Notes: a model not told the origin generated them from the sequence alone. DNA of 35,786 nucleotides from CALKXV01 sp964632495 (GCA_964632495.1 CAZWDS010000031.1:1-35786), one strand, 5' to 3'. Positions 23,851-32,379 are shown, numbered from the stretch's first letter. Numbers and translations: made by a program.

Positions 23851-24768
23851 ATGGAATACGACTACGACTCTCTGGTTGTTTTAGCGGCCGTAGTCCGCAC
23901 CGGCAGTTTCGAAGCCGCCGCAACATCTTTGAATGTCACGCAGTCAGCGGTTTCTCAGCGGATCAAACAACTGGAAGAGAAAGTCGGCTCGATCCTTGTG
24001 CAGCGCGGTCGCCCCTGTGTGGCAACTGACGATGGTCTGCTTCTTTGCCAGCATGTTGAACAGGTTACGCTTTTACAGCATGAATTGTCCGATCAACTGG
24101 CCGCCCGGGGCTCAAGCACAGGATCGGCTGCCGTTAGCGTTCGGATTGCGGTTAACAGTGACAGTCTTGCGACGTGGTTTCCAGAAGTCATTGAACGCGC
24201 CCTGAACGAGTTGAACCTGCTGCTAGAGATCATTGATGACGATCAAGAATTCACAGAAGAACGACTGCGCTCGGGCGATGCGTTGGCCATTGTGACCTCG
24301 AACAACAAGCCAATTCCGGGTTGTCTGACCCTGCCCATTGGTGCGATGGAATACATTGCCGTGGCCTCGCGGAAATTCGCCGATCAGTACTTGAGCGAAG
24401 GACAAACACAGGCGACTGTCTCGCAATCCCCGTCCATTCAGTTCGATCGCAAAGACACCCTGCCCCAGCAATGGATGATGTTGGCCTTTGGCAATACTGG
24501 CAAACTCACCTCGCATTACATCCCGTCTTACGAAGGCCATCTGTTGGCCTGTCAGCGCGGGATTGGTTGGGCCATGATGCCATCGGTTACAGTAGATCCG
24601 CTGATCCAAAGCGGCGAGCTTGTAGAACTGATGCCAAACATTCGCGTCAGCACCCCGCTTCATTGGCAATCACGCTCGCAATCCAGCGCGACTTTGACAC
24701 GGCTTTCCGAGATCGTGTCCGACGTCGCTGAAAAATGCCTAACCCCACCTGTGCTTGAAAAAGCCTAA
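23851..24768 (+). CDS. LysR-family regulator, ArgP-like
   Basis: A 305-residue regulator starting MEYDYDSLVVLAAVV at 23851 behind AGGAGA; the frame extends upstream through the palindrome but without support. Residues 1-60 form the LysR helix-turn-helix (SFEAAATSLNVTQSAVSQRIKQLEE). The opening and ITQSAVSQRIKQLE-type helix are close to ArgP/IciA, which binds lysine or arginine and usually controls an exporter of the LysE/ArgO family. No exporter is adjacent; the divergent neighbour is a desaturase. The C-terminal effector domain (SVRIAVNSDSLATWFPEVIE) also follows ArgP. The target is therefore open: desaturase, itself, or a distant exporter. Confidence 0.9.
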   Translation: MEYDYDSLVVLAAVVRTGSFEAAATSLNVTQSAVSQRIKQLEEKVGSILVQRGRPCVATDDGLLLCQHVEQVTLLQHELSDQLAARGSSTGSAAVSVRIAVNSDSLATWFPEVIERALNELNLLLEIIDDDQEFTEERLRSGDALAIVTSNNKPIPGCLTLPIGAMEYIAVASRKFADQYLSEGQTQATVSQSPSIQFDRKDTLPQQWMMLAFGNTGKLTSHYIPSYEGHLLACQRGIGWAMMPSVTVDPLIQSGELVELMPNIRVSTPLHWQSRSQSSATLTRLSEIVSDVAEKCLTPPVLEKA

Positions 24769-24777
24769 GGCCGTCCT

Positions 24778-25518
24778 GTGGTTCTGGCAGTTATCAGCGA
24801 CATTCATGGCAATATCGCAGCCCTTGAGGCTGTACTGGCAGACATTCAGCGTCGCGGCATTTCCGATATCGTCAACCTTGGGGACAGTCTAAGCGGCCCC
24901 TTTGATGCTCTGGCAACAGCGGATCGTCTGATGGCGCTTGACCTGGTCACCGTGCGCGGCAACCACGACCGACAGCTTTTTGATCGCCCCAAAGAAAAGA
25001 TGGGCAATTGGGAGCAATGGGTGATCGACGATCTGACACCGCAGCATCTGGACTGGCTGAAATCCCATCCCCTGACGGCCGAGGCTTATGGCGCCTTTTT
25101 GTGCCATGCCACGCCCGAGAGTGATGAAACGAATTGGTTAGAACGGCGTGGACCAAACGACAGGATCGTTGCCCGCGATCTCAAAGACGTTTTGCCCTTC
25201 GCCGAAGGCCTATCGCACCGATTGTTTCTTTGCGGCCATACCCATACACCGCGCATCGTCCGATTGGACGCCGACCGAATGGTGGTGAACGCTGGTTCGG
25301 TGGGGTGCCCGGCATATTTAGACACCCGGATGGAGCCGAACTTTGTCCACCAAACCGGTGCACCTGACGCGCGCTATGCCATAGTCGAAGAGCGGGATGG
25401 ACAGTGGTGCGCCGACCTTATCGCCGTGCCTTATGATGCAAGCGCCATGGCCAAACTTGCCCGTGCCAAAGGGGCAGACAGTTGGGCGCAGGCCGTCACG
25501 ACGGGTTGGTTCGCCTAA
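24778..25518 (+). CDS. Metallophosphoesterase (calcineurin-like)
   Basis: A 246-residue protein that starts at GTG 24778, 9 bp after the regulator stop. The metal-site motifs run in order: ISDIHGN (D8, H10), NLGDSLSGP, VRGNHDRQL, LCHATPES and CGHTHTPRIV. The layout matches the YfcE/MJ0936-like branch of small cytoplasmic phosphoesterases, which includes phosphodiesterases of unclear substrate and some diadenosine-type hydrolases. Its closeness to the regulator gene suggests a shared transcript. The substrate is unknown. Confidence 0.88.
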   Translation: MVLAVISDIHGNIAALEAVLADIQRRGISDIVNLGDSLSGPFDALATADRLMALDLVTVRGNHDRQLFDRPKEKMGNWEQWVIDDLTPQHLDWLKSHPLTAEAYGAFLCHATPESDETNWLERRGPNDRIVARDLKDVLPFAEGLSHRLFLCGHTHTPRIVRLDADRMVVNAGSVGCPAYLDTRMEPNFVHQTGAPDARYAIVEERDGQWCADLIAVPYDASAMAKLARAKGADSWAQAVTTGWFA

Positions 25519-25522
25519 GCGG

Positions 25523-25822
25523 TTATTCCGGAGTGATCGTGATCCGTTGGCGCAAGTTGCCGGTGACTTTAGAATAGATCAGGATCTCATTGTCCGCAGT
25601 CACCACTGCAAACCAATCGTCACCGCGCGTGAAGGCCGTGGCCGTGGCTCCGCTCGGCAATGTGATCTCGTCCGGCAATTCGGCCTGCCCCATCTGGTTG
25701 AAGCGCATGACAAAGAGCGCAACGATGGTTAGAAAGCCCAAGATCATCGTGACGGTCAGGATCGTCACAAGCGCTTTCAGATAGCGCAACGTCCCTACGT
25801 CCGGAGCCTGCCCGTCATTCAT
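25523..25822 (-). CDS. DUF6476-like small membrane protein
   Basis: A 99-residue protein with one membrane helix (ALVTILTVTMILGFLTIVALFVM) after a short cytoplasmic N-terminus, then a beta-rich periplasmic part (ITLPSGATATAFTRGDDWFAVVTADNEILIYSKVTG). From memory this type occurs beside rluD in Rhodobacterales and is listed as DUF6476, of unknown function. Its ATG shares the bases CATG (25820-25823) with the rluD ATG on the other strand, so the two start codons overlap head to head. Confidence 0.8.
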   Translation of the reverse strand: MNDGQAPDVGTLRYLKALVTILTVTMILGFLTIVALFVMRFNQMGQAELPDEITLPSGATATAFTRGDDWFAVVTADNEILIYSKVTGNLRQRITITPE

Positions 25823-26831
25823 GTCTCAGAAAACCCTGATCACCATTGGCGCCAACCCGCCACCGCGCCTTGATAAAGCGCTTGCCCGCGATGTGCCAGA
25901 GGAGGCGCATCTGTCGCGCTCGCGCATTGCACGACTGTTGGCCGAAGGGGCTGTGACGCTGGACGGCGTGACGGTAACAGACCCCAAGGCCAAGACGACG
26001 GAAGGCACTGTGTTCGAGATCACAGTCGAAGACGCCGTTGAAACCGAGATGCGCGCCGAGAACATCCCGCTGACCATCATCTTTGAGGATGACGATCTGA
26101 TCGTGATCGACAAACCTGCCGGCATGGTCGTCCACCCTGCCCCCGGCTCGCCCACGGGGACGTTGGTGAATGCGCTGCTGCATCACTTTGGCGGCAACCT
26201 GTCAGGGGTTGGCGGCGAAAAACGTCCCGGCATCGTGCACCGGATCGACAAAGATACCTCGGGCGTGCTGGTGGTAGCCAAATCGGACGCCGCGCACCAC
26301 GGGCTGGCCGATCAATTCGCGGCCCATACGGCGGAGCGCAGCTATTTGGCGCTTTGCCATGGTGTGCCTCATACAGGCGATCCACGCTTGAAGGGGTTGC
26401 GGGGCGTCAGCTTTGAAAGCGGTGATACCGTCAAAATCACCACATTTCTGGGTCGCCACAAAACCGACCGGCAGAAACAGGCCGTTTTGTTACAAGGCGG
26501 GCGTCATGCTGTGACGCGGGCCCGTGTGATTGAAACATTTGGCGATCAAGCAGCGCTGGTTTGTTGCAAACTCGAAACCGGGCGCACCCATCAGATTAGG
26601 GTTCATATGGCCTATATCGGGCATGCTTTGATGGGCGATCCCACCTATGGTGGACGGCGCAAACTGGGGTCAGACAGACCGGGGGCGGAAGTGGGAAATT
26701 CCTTTAATCGTCAAGCGCTTCACGCGCAAACCTTAGGTTTCAGACACCCGGTTACGAACGAAGATATACGCTTTGAAAGCCCCCTTCCTGCGGATTTCGC
26801 ACAGTTGCTGAGCGCCCTCAAAGGTATGTGA
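25821..26831 (+). CDS. rluD: 23S rRNA pseudouridine synthase RluD
   Basis: A 336-residue pseudouridine synthase that modifies helix 69 of 23S rRNA (positions 1911/1915/1917 in E. coli). An N-terminal S4 RNA-binding domain (RLDKALARDVPEEAHLSRSR onward, to about residue 75) precedes the RluA-type catalytic domain. The catalytic Asp lies in GIVHRIDKDTSGVLVVAKSD. Other family boxes are VIDKPAGMVVHPAPGSPTGT, LETGRTHQIRVHMAYIGH and MGDPTYGG. The start ATG 25821 overlaps the divergent small gene's start. Confidence 0.95.
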   Translation: MSQKTLITIGANPPPRLDKALARDVPEEAHLSRSRIARLLAEGAVTLDGVTVTDPKAKTTEGTVFEITVEDAVETEMRAENIPLTIIFEDDDLIVIDKPAGMVVHPAPGSPTGTLVNALLHHFGGNLSGVGGEKRPGIVHRIDKDTSGVLVVAKSDAAHHGLADQFAAHTAERSYLALCHGVPHTGDPRLKGLRGVSFESGDTVKITTFLGRHKTDRQKQAVLLQGGRHAVTRARVIETFGDQAALVCCKLETGRTHQIRVHMAYIGHALMGDPTYGGRRKLGSDRPGAEVGNSFNRQALHAQTLGFRHPVTNEDIRFESPLPADFAQLLSALKGM

Positions 26832-27046
26832 ATTTTTGCACACAAGACGGGCAGATTGCGAACAAGCGTGCACGAACCCGTGAGCGCACAGGGCTGTGAG
26901 TAGCGAACTGCGTCCCCTTGCTTCATCTTTGGTTCATCGAAACGCGGTTACGAACTTATTTGAACCGCAGGTCTTGAACTGAACGAAGTAGTTCACCAAA
27001 TATGTTAAGCGTCGCAACATCGGCGTTTACAGGGAATGAAAAAGAA
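26832..27046 (+). promoter_or_regulatory. Upstream region of rpoH with repeated GAAC and inverted repeats
   Basis: Seven GAAC and two GTTC tetramers occur between 26860 and 26994. Two inverted repeats are visible: GCGGTT (26944-26949) with AACCGC (26963-26968), and TGAACT (26975-26980) with AGTTCA (26990-26995). CCTTG near 26916-26920 could be part of a heat-shock-type -35. No single promoter can be fixed. The hairpins lie in the probable leader and could affect rpoH translation. Confidence 0.35.
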
Positions 27047-27943
27047 ATGGCTAATTACACGAATCTACCAGCACCTACCCCCGAAGGCGGTTTGAACCGC
27101 TATTTGCAGGAGATCCGTAAGTTCCCAATGCTGGAAAAAGAGCAGGAATATATGCTCGCCAAACGTTGGGTCGAAGACGAAGATACGGACGCTGCACATC
27201 AGATGGTTACATCGCACCTGCGCTTGGCCGCTAAAATCGCCATGGGTTACCGTGGATACGGTCTGCCGCAGGCCGAGGTGATTTCCGAGGCCAACGTGGG
27301 CCTGATGCAAGCTGTGAAGCGGTTTGACCCCGAAAAGGGCTTTCGCCTGGCGACCTATGCCATGTGGTGGATCCGCGCTTCGATCCAGGAGTACATCCTG
27401 CGGTCATGGAGCTTGGTGAAACTGGGCACGACCAGCGCACAAAAGAAGTTGTTCTTTAACCTGCGCAAAGCGAAGGCCCGCATCGGCGCGTTGGAAGACG
27501 GTGATCTGCGCCCTGAGCATCTGGAACGCATCGCGACCGACCTGAACGTAAGTGAACAGGAAGTCATCAACATGAACCGGCGTTTGTCGGGTGGAGATGC
27601 GTCGCTGAATGCAACGATCTCGGCTGACGGTGAAGGCGCGGCTCAATGGCAGGACTGGCTTGAAGACGAAGACGCGGATCAGGCGGGCGATTATGCCGAA
27701 AAGGACGAGTTGTTGGCGCGCCGCGAGATGATGGCCGAAGCCATGAGCGTGCTGAACGAGCGCGAGCAGGATATCCTGACGCAACGCCGTTTGATGGATA
27801 ATCCGGTCACATTGGAAGAGCTTTCGGGCCAATACGACGTCAGCCGCGAACGCATCCGCCAGATCGAAGTGCGGGCCTTCGAAAAGCTGCAGGCTAAGAT
27901 GCAGGAGCTGGCAAAAGCAAAGGGCATGCTGGAAACGGCCTAG
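27047..27943 (+). CDS. rpoH: RNA polymerase sigma factor RpoH
   Basis: A 298-residue sigma-32 factor starting MANYTNLPAPTPEGG, the form known in Rhodobacteraceae; ATG 27002 in the same frame is less likely. Region 1.2/2 runs from LNRYLQEIRKFPMLEKEQEY through the core-binding segment VISEANVGLMQAVKRFDPEKG to FRLATYAMWWIRASIQEYIL. The RpoH box is present as QKKLFFNLRKA. Region 4 has ERIRQIEVRAFEKLQAKM. It directs heat-shock and related stress genes. Many Rhodobacteraceae have two RpoH paralogues; which one this is cannot be told here. A strong terminator follows. Confidence 0.95.
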   Translation: MANYTNLPAPTPEGGLNRYLQEIRKFPMLEKEQEYMLAKRWVEDEDTDAAHQMVTSHLRLAAKIAMGYRGYGLPQAEVISEANVGLMQAVKRFDPEKGFRLATYAMWWIRASIQEYILRSWSLVKLGTTSAQKKLFFNLRKAKARIGALEDGDLRPEHLERIATDLNVSEQEVINMNRRLSGGDASLNATISADGEGAAQWQDWLEDEDADQAGDYAEKDELLARREMMAEAMSVLNEREQDILTQRRLMDNPVTLEELSGQYDVSRERIRQIEVRAFEKLQAKMQELAKAKGMLETA

Positions 27944-27992
27944 GGCGTTCCCTGATAACGCTCAACCCGAGGCGTCCCCCCGCGCCTCCCCC

Positions 27993-28024
27993 AAAAGCCG
28001 CCGGTCCTCCCCCGGCGGCTTTTT
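27993..28024 (+). terminator. Bidirectional terminator between rpoH and the zinc-ribbon gene
   Basis: AGCCGCCGG (27996-28004) and CCGGCGGCT (28012-28020) form a 9-bp stem with a 7-base loop, preceded by AAAA and followed by TTTTT. It ends rpoH transcripts on the plus strand. Its T-run touches the stop codon of the opposite gene at 28023, for which it can also act. Confidence 0.9.
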
Positions 28025-28547
28025 ATTGTGTTGATGTGGGCCAATAGAGCGAAGCCCAGAAAAATATCGGCCCAAAATAGAGTAATCCCATAACCCATGG
28101 CAAAGTCTGAAATTGTGCGGTCGGTTGATTCAGGACACTTTCAAGTTCGCTGCCATCAGGTGAGACGTTGCGTGCCGCCAAGCGGTACGTCGTAATGTAC
28201 CCGTTTTGCAAATACTCAAAGTAACAAAAACAAAGCGAAACGACGATTCCGGCGATTGGTAAGACAAACAATGCCAATGAATCGAATGCCTTGCCTGCCC
28301 TAACCTCCAAAACGCCATAAAGAACGTCACCGTTAATCGAAAGCTCGCGGCTTTGGTCTAGTGCCCAAAAAAGAGCAAACTGGATCGATAGAAAGATCGG
28401 CAACATCAGGAACCGCGCGTTGCCATAGTGACGTAACATCGTCAGCAATTCTACGAGTTCGGGATCGACGCTCTGGAATCGATCGCGGTCACTACTTTGC
28501 AGCTCGAGTTCTGCATCACAATTCGTGCACTTCACTTCTATCGTCAT
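28023..28547 (-). CDS. Membrane protein with an N-terminal CxxC motif, unknown function
   Basis: A 174-residue protein starting MTIEVKCTNCDAELELQSSD, with GGGGAAG before the start. CTNC near the N-terminus looks like half of a zinc ribbon; no second CxxC is near it. Three hydrophobic segments follow: FLMLPIFLSIQFALFWAL, LALFVLPIAGIVVSLCFCYF and TLPWVMGLLYFGPIFFWASL. Codon use and base composition are visibly more AT-rich than in rpoH or petABC on its two sides, which suggests later arrival. I do not recognise the family. Confidence 0.75.
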   Translation of the reverse strand: MTIEVKCTNCDAELELQSSDRDRFQSVDPELVELLTMLRHYGNARFLMLPIFLSIQFALFWALDQSRELSINGDVLYGVLEVRAGKAFDSLALFVLPIAGIVVSLCFCYFEYLQNGYITTYRLAARNVSPDGSELESVLNQPTAQFQTLPWVMGLLYFGPIFFWASLYWPTSTQ

Positions 28548-28635
28548 GTCTTCCCCAAAATCTTAACATGCGCTTGCACCAATAAGGTTACAGGCAAAGC
28601 CGCACTATTAACCCCTGAAGACACCAGAAAACAAA

Positions 28636-28669
28636 GAAAAACGCCGCCCGGGTCGGGGCGGCGTTTAAA
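28636..28669 (-). terminator. Terminator of the petABC operon
   Basis: AAACGCCGCCC (28639-28649) and GGGCGGCGTTT (28656-28666) form an 11-bp stem with a 6-base loop. On the minus strand it is followed by TTCTTTGTTTTC, about 20 bp after the petC stop. Confidence 0.88.
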
Positions 28670-28687
28670 ATTGGATAGCTGTATCTG

Positions 28688-29536
28688 CTATTCAGCGATG
28701 TCTTTGCGCTTGACCTTGGCCCAGATGCGCTTGTTCGTCAGATACAACAACACACTCAGCACCACGAGGAACAGAACCGATACAAAGCCCGCTTCTTTAC
28801 GGGCGTTCATCTTGGGTTCAGCCGTCCACATCAGGAAGGCAGCGACGTCTTGCGAGGCCTGTTCGACCGTCGCAGGTGTACCGTCATCGAATTCGACATC
28901 GTCACCCCAAAGCGGCTGCCCCATGGCGATCCATGACCCTTCAACCTTGTGCGTGCCGTCTTCGTACTTGCACTCTTCCGGGAAGCCACCGGCCGTGAAG
29001 ACTTTGTTGTAAGACCCTTCGATGTTGGACTCCGCTGCACATTCCGGTGGATCTTCGTATCCGGCAAGCAGAGAGGCGATATATTCAGCGCCGCCCATAC
29101 CTTTGACAAACTGGTTGATACCAAGGCCATAAGGGCCCGAGAAACCGGCGCGTCCTTTCGCCATAAGCGACAGGTCGGGTGCTGTTTCTAGCTGTGAGCC
29201 GGGGAAGTGATCGGTTGGTCTGGCAGGGCGAAAATCGTCGATTTCAGGGTCGAAGATTTCGTAGAACTCGGCATAGGCCCGCACCTGATCTTCCGGAAGT
29301 GCGGGGCCGCCTTCGTCATGCAACGTGCGCAAAGGCACGTATTGAAGTCCATGGCAGGCCGAGCAAATTTCAGTGTACACCTTAAGGCCACGCTGAAGTT
29401 GCATTTGGTCATATGTGCCGAACGGCCCCTCAAACGAGAAGTCATAGTCAGTCACTTTTGGCGCTTTGCCCGCCGACAAGACGGGGCTGGCCAAGCCAAG
29501 GACGATCGCTGCGGAAAGTGTGATCTTACGGATCAT
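28688..29536 (-). CDS. petC: Cytochrome c1 of the cytochrome bc1 complex
   Basis: About 282 residues from MIRKITLSAAIVLGLASP, a Sec signal peptide cut near LSAGKAP; AAAGGA lies 9 bp before this ATG. The ATG at 29554, which overlaps the petB stop, is the alternative. Haem c is bound by ICSACHGLQYVPLRTL. The sixth ligand Met should be one of the later Met residues (for example in WIAMGQPLWGDD). A C-terminal anchor helix (GFVSVLFLVVLSVLLYLTN) is followed by a basic tail. It carries electrons from the Rieske protein to soluble or membrane cytochrome c in respiration. Confidence 0.95.
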   Translation of the reverse strand: MIRKITLSAAIVLGLASPVLSAGKAPKVTDYDFSFEGPFGTYDQMQLQRGLKVYTEICSACHGLQYVPLRTLHDEGGPALPEDQVRAYAEFYEIFDPEIDDFRPARPTDHFPGSQLETAPDLSLMAKGRAGFSGPYGLGINQFVKGMGGAEYIASLLAGYEDPPECAAESNIEGSYNKVFTAGGFPEECKYEDGTHKVEGSWIAMGQPLWGDDVEFDDGTPATVEQASQDVAAFLMWTAEPKMNARKEAGFVSVLFLVVLSVLLYLTNKRIWAKVKRKDIAE

Positions 29537-29550
29537 GAGTGTTGGTCCTT

Positions 29551-30894
29551 TCATTCCGCGGGAGTTGCTGTAGCCGAACCCGCATCGCCCTTTGGGGGGT
29601 AATGGGCATCAAAGTCTTCTTCGATGGTATCGGGTTGCGGAAGCGGTTTTTCGGTCACGCCCAGAAGCGGCAGGATCACCAGGAAGTAGGCGAACCAATA
29701 GGCTGACGCGATCAGAGCGATGTAGGGGTAAATCCCTTCAGCAGGCATGGCGCCGACCCACATCAAGATGAAGAAGTCCACAACCAAAAGCCAGAACCAC
29801 CACTTGAACTGCGGACGATACTTGCCCGAACGCACGCTGGATGTGTCCAGCCATGGTGCCAAGGCCATTACGACAATCGCGCCAAACATGGCCACGACGC
29901 CGAAGAACTTGGCATCGACGATGCCCGCGGTCACGAAATCAACCGCAATCACCAGCCAGACTTCCGTGTCGAAGGCCCTGAGGATCGCGTAGAACGGCAG
30001 GAAGTACCATTCGGGCACGATGTGGGCCGGTGTCGAAAGCGGGTTGGCTTCGAGATAGTTATCGGGGTGACCCAGATAGTTGGGCATAAAGCCGACGATG
30101 GCAAAGAAGATCAGAAGGATCACCGCCAGCGCGAACAAATCCTTGATCACATAGTATGGCCAGAACGGAACCGTGTCTTTCTCGGCCTCTTCTTTCGACG
30201 CCCGGCGCACTTCAACACCCGTGGGATTGTTGTTGCCCGTGGTGTGGAAGGCCCAGATGTGAACCGCGACAAGGGCCGCGATGACGAAGGGCAGAAGATA
30301 GTGCAGCGAGAAGAAACGGTTCAGCGTGGCATTGTCCACTGCTGGTCCGCCCAAGAGCCACGTCTGGATCGACTCACCAATGAACGGGATCGCGCCGAAC
30401 AGACCGGTGATGACAGTGGCACCCCAGAAGCTCATCTGACCCCAAGGCAGAACGTAGCCCATAAAGGCTGTGCCCATCATCAGAACGAAGATCAGGATAC
30501 CGATGATCCAAGTGACTTCGCGTGGTGACTTGTACGAGCCATAGTAGAGGCCCCGGAAGATGTGCGCATAGACGGCCACGAAGAACAGCGATGCGCCGTT
30601 CTGGTGAATATAGCGCAGCATGTGGCCACCATTCACGTTCCGCATGATATGCTCGACGCTTGCAAAAGCAAAATCGACGTGCGGTGTGTAGTGCATCGCC
30701 AAAACAATACCGGTGGCGATCTGCAACACCAAGCAGAACGTCAGGACAATGCCCCAGATCCACATCCAGTTCAGATTCTTGGGCGTGGGGATCATCAGCG
30801 TGTCGTAAAGCAGTCCGACAATCGGCAGGCGTTTGTGCAGCCAGGTTTCGGCCTTGGAATTCGGTTCGTAGTGATCGTGCGGGATACCACCCAT
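29551..30894 (-). CDS. petB: Cytochrome b of the cytochrome bc1 complex
   Basis: A 447-residue integral membrane subunit with eight predicted helices. The two b haems are held by His pairs in the HQNGASLFFVAVYAHIFRG and HYLLPFVIAALVAVHIWAFH regions. The quinol-oxidising site shows GYVLPWGQMSFWGATVITG and PEWYFLPFYAILR (PEWY). The C-terminal tail is long and acidic, ending GSATATPAE. It sits between petA (13 bp gap) and petC (4-bp overlap with the alternative petC start). Confidence 0.97.
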   Translation of the reverse strand: MGGIPHDHYEPNSKAETWLHKRLPIVGLLYDTLMIPTPKNLNWMWIWGIVLTFCLVLQIATGIVLAMHYTPHVDFAFASVEHIMRNVNGGHMLRYIHQNGASLFFVAVYAHIFRGLYYGSYKSPREVTWIIGILIFVLMMGTAFMGYVLPWGQMSFWGATVITGLFGAIPFIGESIQTWLLGGPAVDNATLNRFFSLHYLLPFVIAALVAVHIWAFHTTGNNNPTGVEVRRASKEEAEKDTVPFWPYYVIKDLFALAVILLIFFAIVGFMPNYLGHPDNYLEANPLSTPAHIVPEWYFLPFYAILRAFDTEVWLVIAVDFVTAGIVDAKFFGVVAMFGAIVVMALAPWLDTSSVRSGKYRPQFKWWFWLLVVDFFILMWVGAMPAEGIYPYIALIASAYWFAYFLVILPLLGVTEKPLPQPDTIEEDFDAHYPPKGDAGSATATPAE

Positions 30895-30907
30895 ATCGTG
30901 CTCTCCC

Positions 30908-31468
30908 TTATCCGAGGATCAATGTATCACCGTCAAACGCCGCAGGCGGGACGGGAAGATTTGTTGGAGCCGGACCTTTGCGAATCCGGCCAGCCGTGTC
31001 GTAGTGCGAGCCATGGCAGGGGCAGAACCAGCCGCCAAAGTCACCCGCATCGCCCAAAGGCACACAGCCAAGGTGCGTACAGACACCCATCTGAACCAGC
31101 CATTCGCCGGTTTCATCCAAAGCGCGGTTGGCATCCGTCGCGTCCGAACCATCGGCGATATTGGCGTTGCGCGCATCAGGGTCAGGCAAATCCGACAACG
31201 GAACGCCTGCAGCCTCGTCAATCTCTTCCTGGGTCCGGCGGCGGATAAAGACGGGCTTTCCCAACCACTTAACGGTGATCTGCGTGCCTGGCTCAACGCC
31301 CGAAATATCCACTCGGATCGAGGACAGTGCCAAAACATCAGCAGAAGGGTTCATCTGGTTGACCAAAGGCCAAACTGCGGCCCCCGTTGCAACCACACCC
31401 GCCCCACCGGTGGCGTAAAAGAGAAAGTCTCGGCGCGTACCCTCTTGGGTTTCATCTGCGTGCGACAC
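30908..31468 (-). CDS. petA: Rieske iron-sulfur subunit of the cytochrome bc1 complex
   Basis: A 186-residue protein that starts at GTG 31468, with AGGAG 8 bp upstream. The N-terminal RRDFLFYATGGAGVVATG is a Tat-type signal that stays as a membrane anchor. The 2Fe-2S cluster is bound by CTHLGC and CPCHGSHYD, each giving one Cys and one His; the other two Cys form the usual disulfide. It moves electrons from quinol at cytochrome b to cytochrome c1. It is the first gene of petABC. Confidence 0.96.
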   Translation of the reverse strand: MSHADETQEGTRRDFLFYATGGAGVVATGAAVWPLVNQMNPSADVLALSSIRVDISGVEPGTQITVKWLGKPVFIRRRTQEEIDEAAGVPLSDLPDPDARNANIADGSDATDANRALDETGEWLVQMGVCTHLGCVPLGDAGDFGGWFCPCHGSHYDTAGRIRKGPAPTNLPVPPAAFDGDTLILG

Positions 31469-31486
31469 TGGCGTCTCCTATTCTTG

Positions 31487-31529
31487 AAAGGGCTTTTGCC
31501 CAAACCATCGGACCGGAAGGGACTCCGGT
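31487..31529 (-). promoter_or_regulatory. Two short hairpins in the petABC leader
   Basis: ACCGGA (31512-31517) pairs with TCCGGT (31524-31529), and GGGC (31490-31493) pairs with GCCC (31498-31501) around TTTT. The second hairpin lies about 10 bp before the petA ribosome site and could affect its translation. No promoter boxes stand out in the 147-bp region. Confidence 0.35.
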
Positions 31530-31615
31530 TAGTTGAGGGGCTACTTAGCGCTGGTTTGCGGGGTCGTCCAGCGGACAATCGGGCGCACCTCAATCACTTT
31601 TCGAACGCGCCGGAC

Positions 31616-32218
31616 TTACCCGGGGTTGGTCGCCTGCATCGAGGGGCGATCCGCGAAGCCTTCGTACCACGTCGCAAGGGCCTTGCGGCCGTCGCGCCAA
31701 TTGCGATCTGCGTGACGGAAATCAAGGTATCCAAGGGCCGCTGCAACAGCGATTTGCCCAATATTTAAGGGATCGTTCAACGTCTTTTGCCAGTCAGTCT
31801 CCAAGGCATCCAAAGCGCGCGCCACCTTAGCCCACTGGCCTTCGACCCAAGGCGCGTAAATCATGTCCTCAGGGCGAACACGCGCTTCATAGACCATCAA
31901 GACCGCCGCATCAGCAATTCCGTCGCCCAAGGCCTCCAGCGTCAGAACGTCCCACAGGCCCTGTTCAGGGAACAATCCAGCGCCCGCGCGATTATCCAGA
32001 AACCGGCAAATGACGCGGCTATCATAAAGCGCTTTGCCATCTTCAAGCTGAAGAACGGGGATTTTCCCGATGGGGTTTACATCCGTTGGCATGTTTTCCG
32101 TCGCCGCCGGGTGCCCGACAGCCGGCACATCCGTCACGTCGCCGCGCTGATCCGTTTCAAGCAGTACAACGTCGACCTTACGACAAAAAGGTGAGGCTGG
32201 GTTCGTGAAGATTTTCAT
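31616..32218 (-). CDS. Glutathione S-transferase family protein
   Basis: A 200-residue protein from MKIFTNPASPFCRKVDVVL. ATG 32218 is preferred over 32224, because AAGGA then lies 9 bp upstream. The N-terminal thioredoxin-like domain has SPFCRKV at the usual active-site turn, the cis-Pro in NPIGKIPVLQLEDG, and DSRVICRFLD for binding the gamma-glutamyl end of glutathione. The C-terminal all-helical domain follows (TLEALGDGIADAAVLMVYEAR). The substrate is unknown. It lies upstream of petA in the same direction, with 147 bp between, so it probably has its own transcript. Confidence 0.9.
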   Translation of the reverse strand: MKIFTNPASPFCRKVDVVLLETDQRGDVTDVPAVGHPAATENMPTDVNPIGKIPVLQLEDGKALYDSRVICRFLDNRAGAGLFPEQGLWDVLTLEALGDGIADAAVLMVYEARVRPEDMIYAPWVEGQWAKVARALDALETDWQKTLNDPLNIGQIAVAAALGYLDFRHADRNWRDGRKALATWYEGFADRPSMQATNPG

Positions 32219-32265
32219 GATCATCGTTCCTTTTAAGAGCGTCTTTTCAGATTGTTATGGAGGCA

Positions 32266-32315
32266 AACGGAACTGGTCATCTTGTATCAGATATGCGGAA
32301 TCTGTAAGTTCCGTT
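32266..32315. repeat. Nested inverted repeat between mtaB and the GST gene
   Basis: AACGGAACT (32266-32274) and AGTTCCGTT (32307-32315) form a perfect 9-bp outer stem. Inside it CAGAT (32288-32292) pairs with ATCTG (32300-32304). The outer stem is not followed by a good T-run on either strand, so it is a weak terminator at most. It could be an operator or the body of a small RNA ahead of the GST gene. Confidence 0.45.
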
Positions 32316-32379
32316 CGCCACGAGAACTTTAGGCGTTAGATCGTCAAGCCATGGCCGGAACGCGCGATTGAGCCCCATG

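Noticed and set aside
26860..26994. LexA boxes upstream of rpoH
   Set aside because: Many GAAC/GTTC tetramers occur, but none form a direct pair with the 7-base spacer the alphaproteobacterial LexA box needs.
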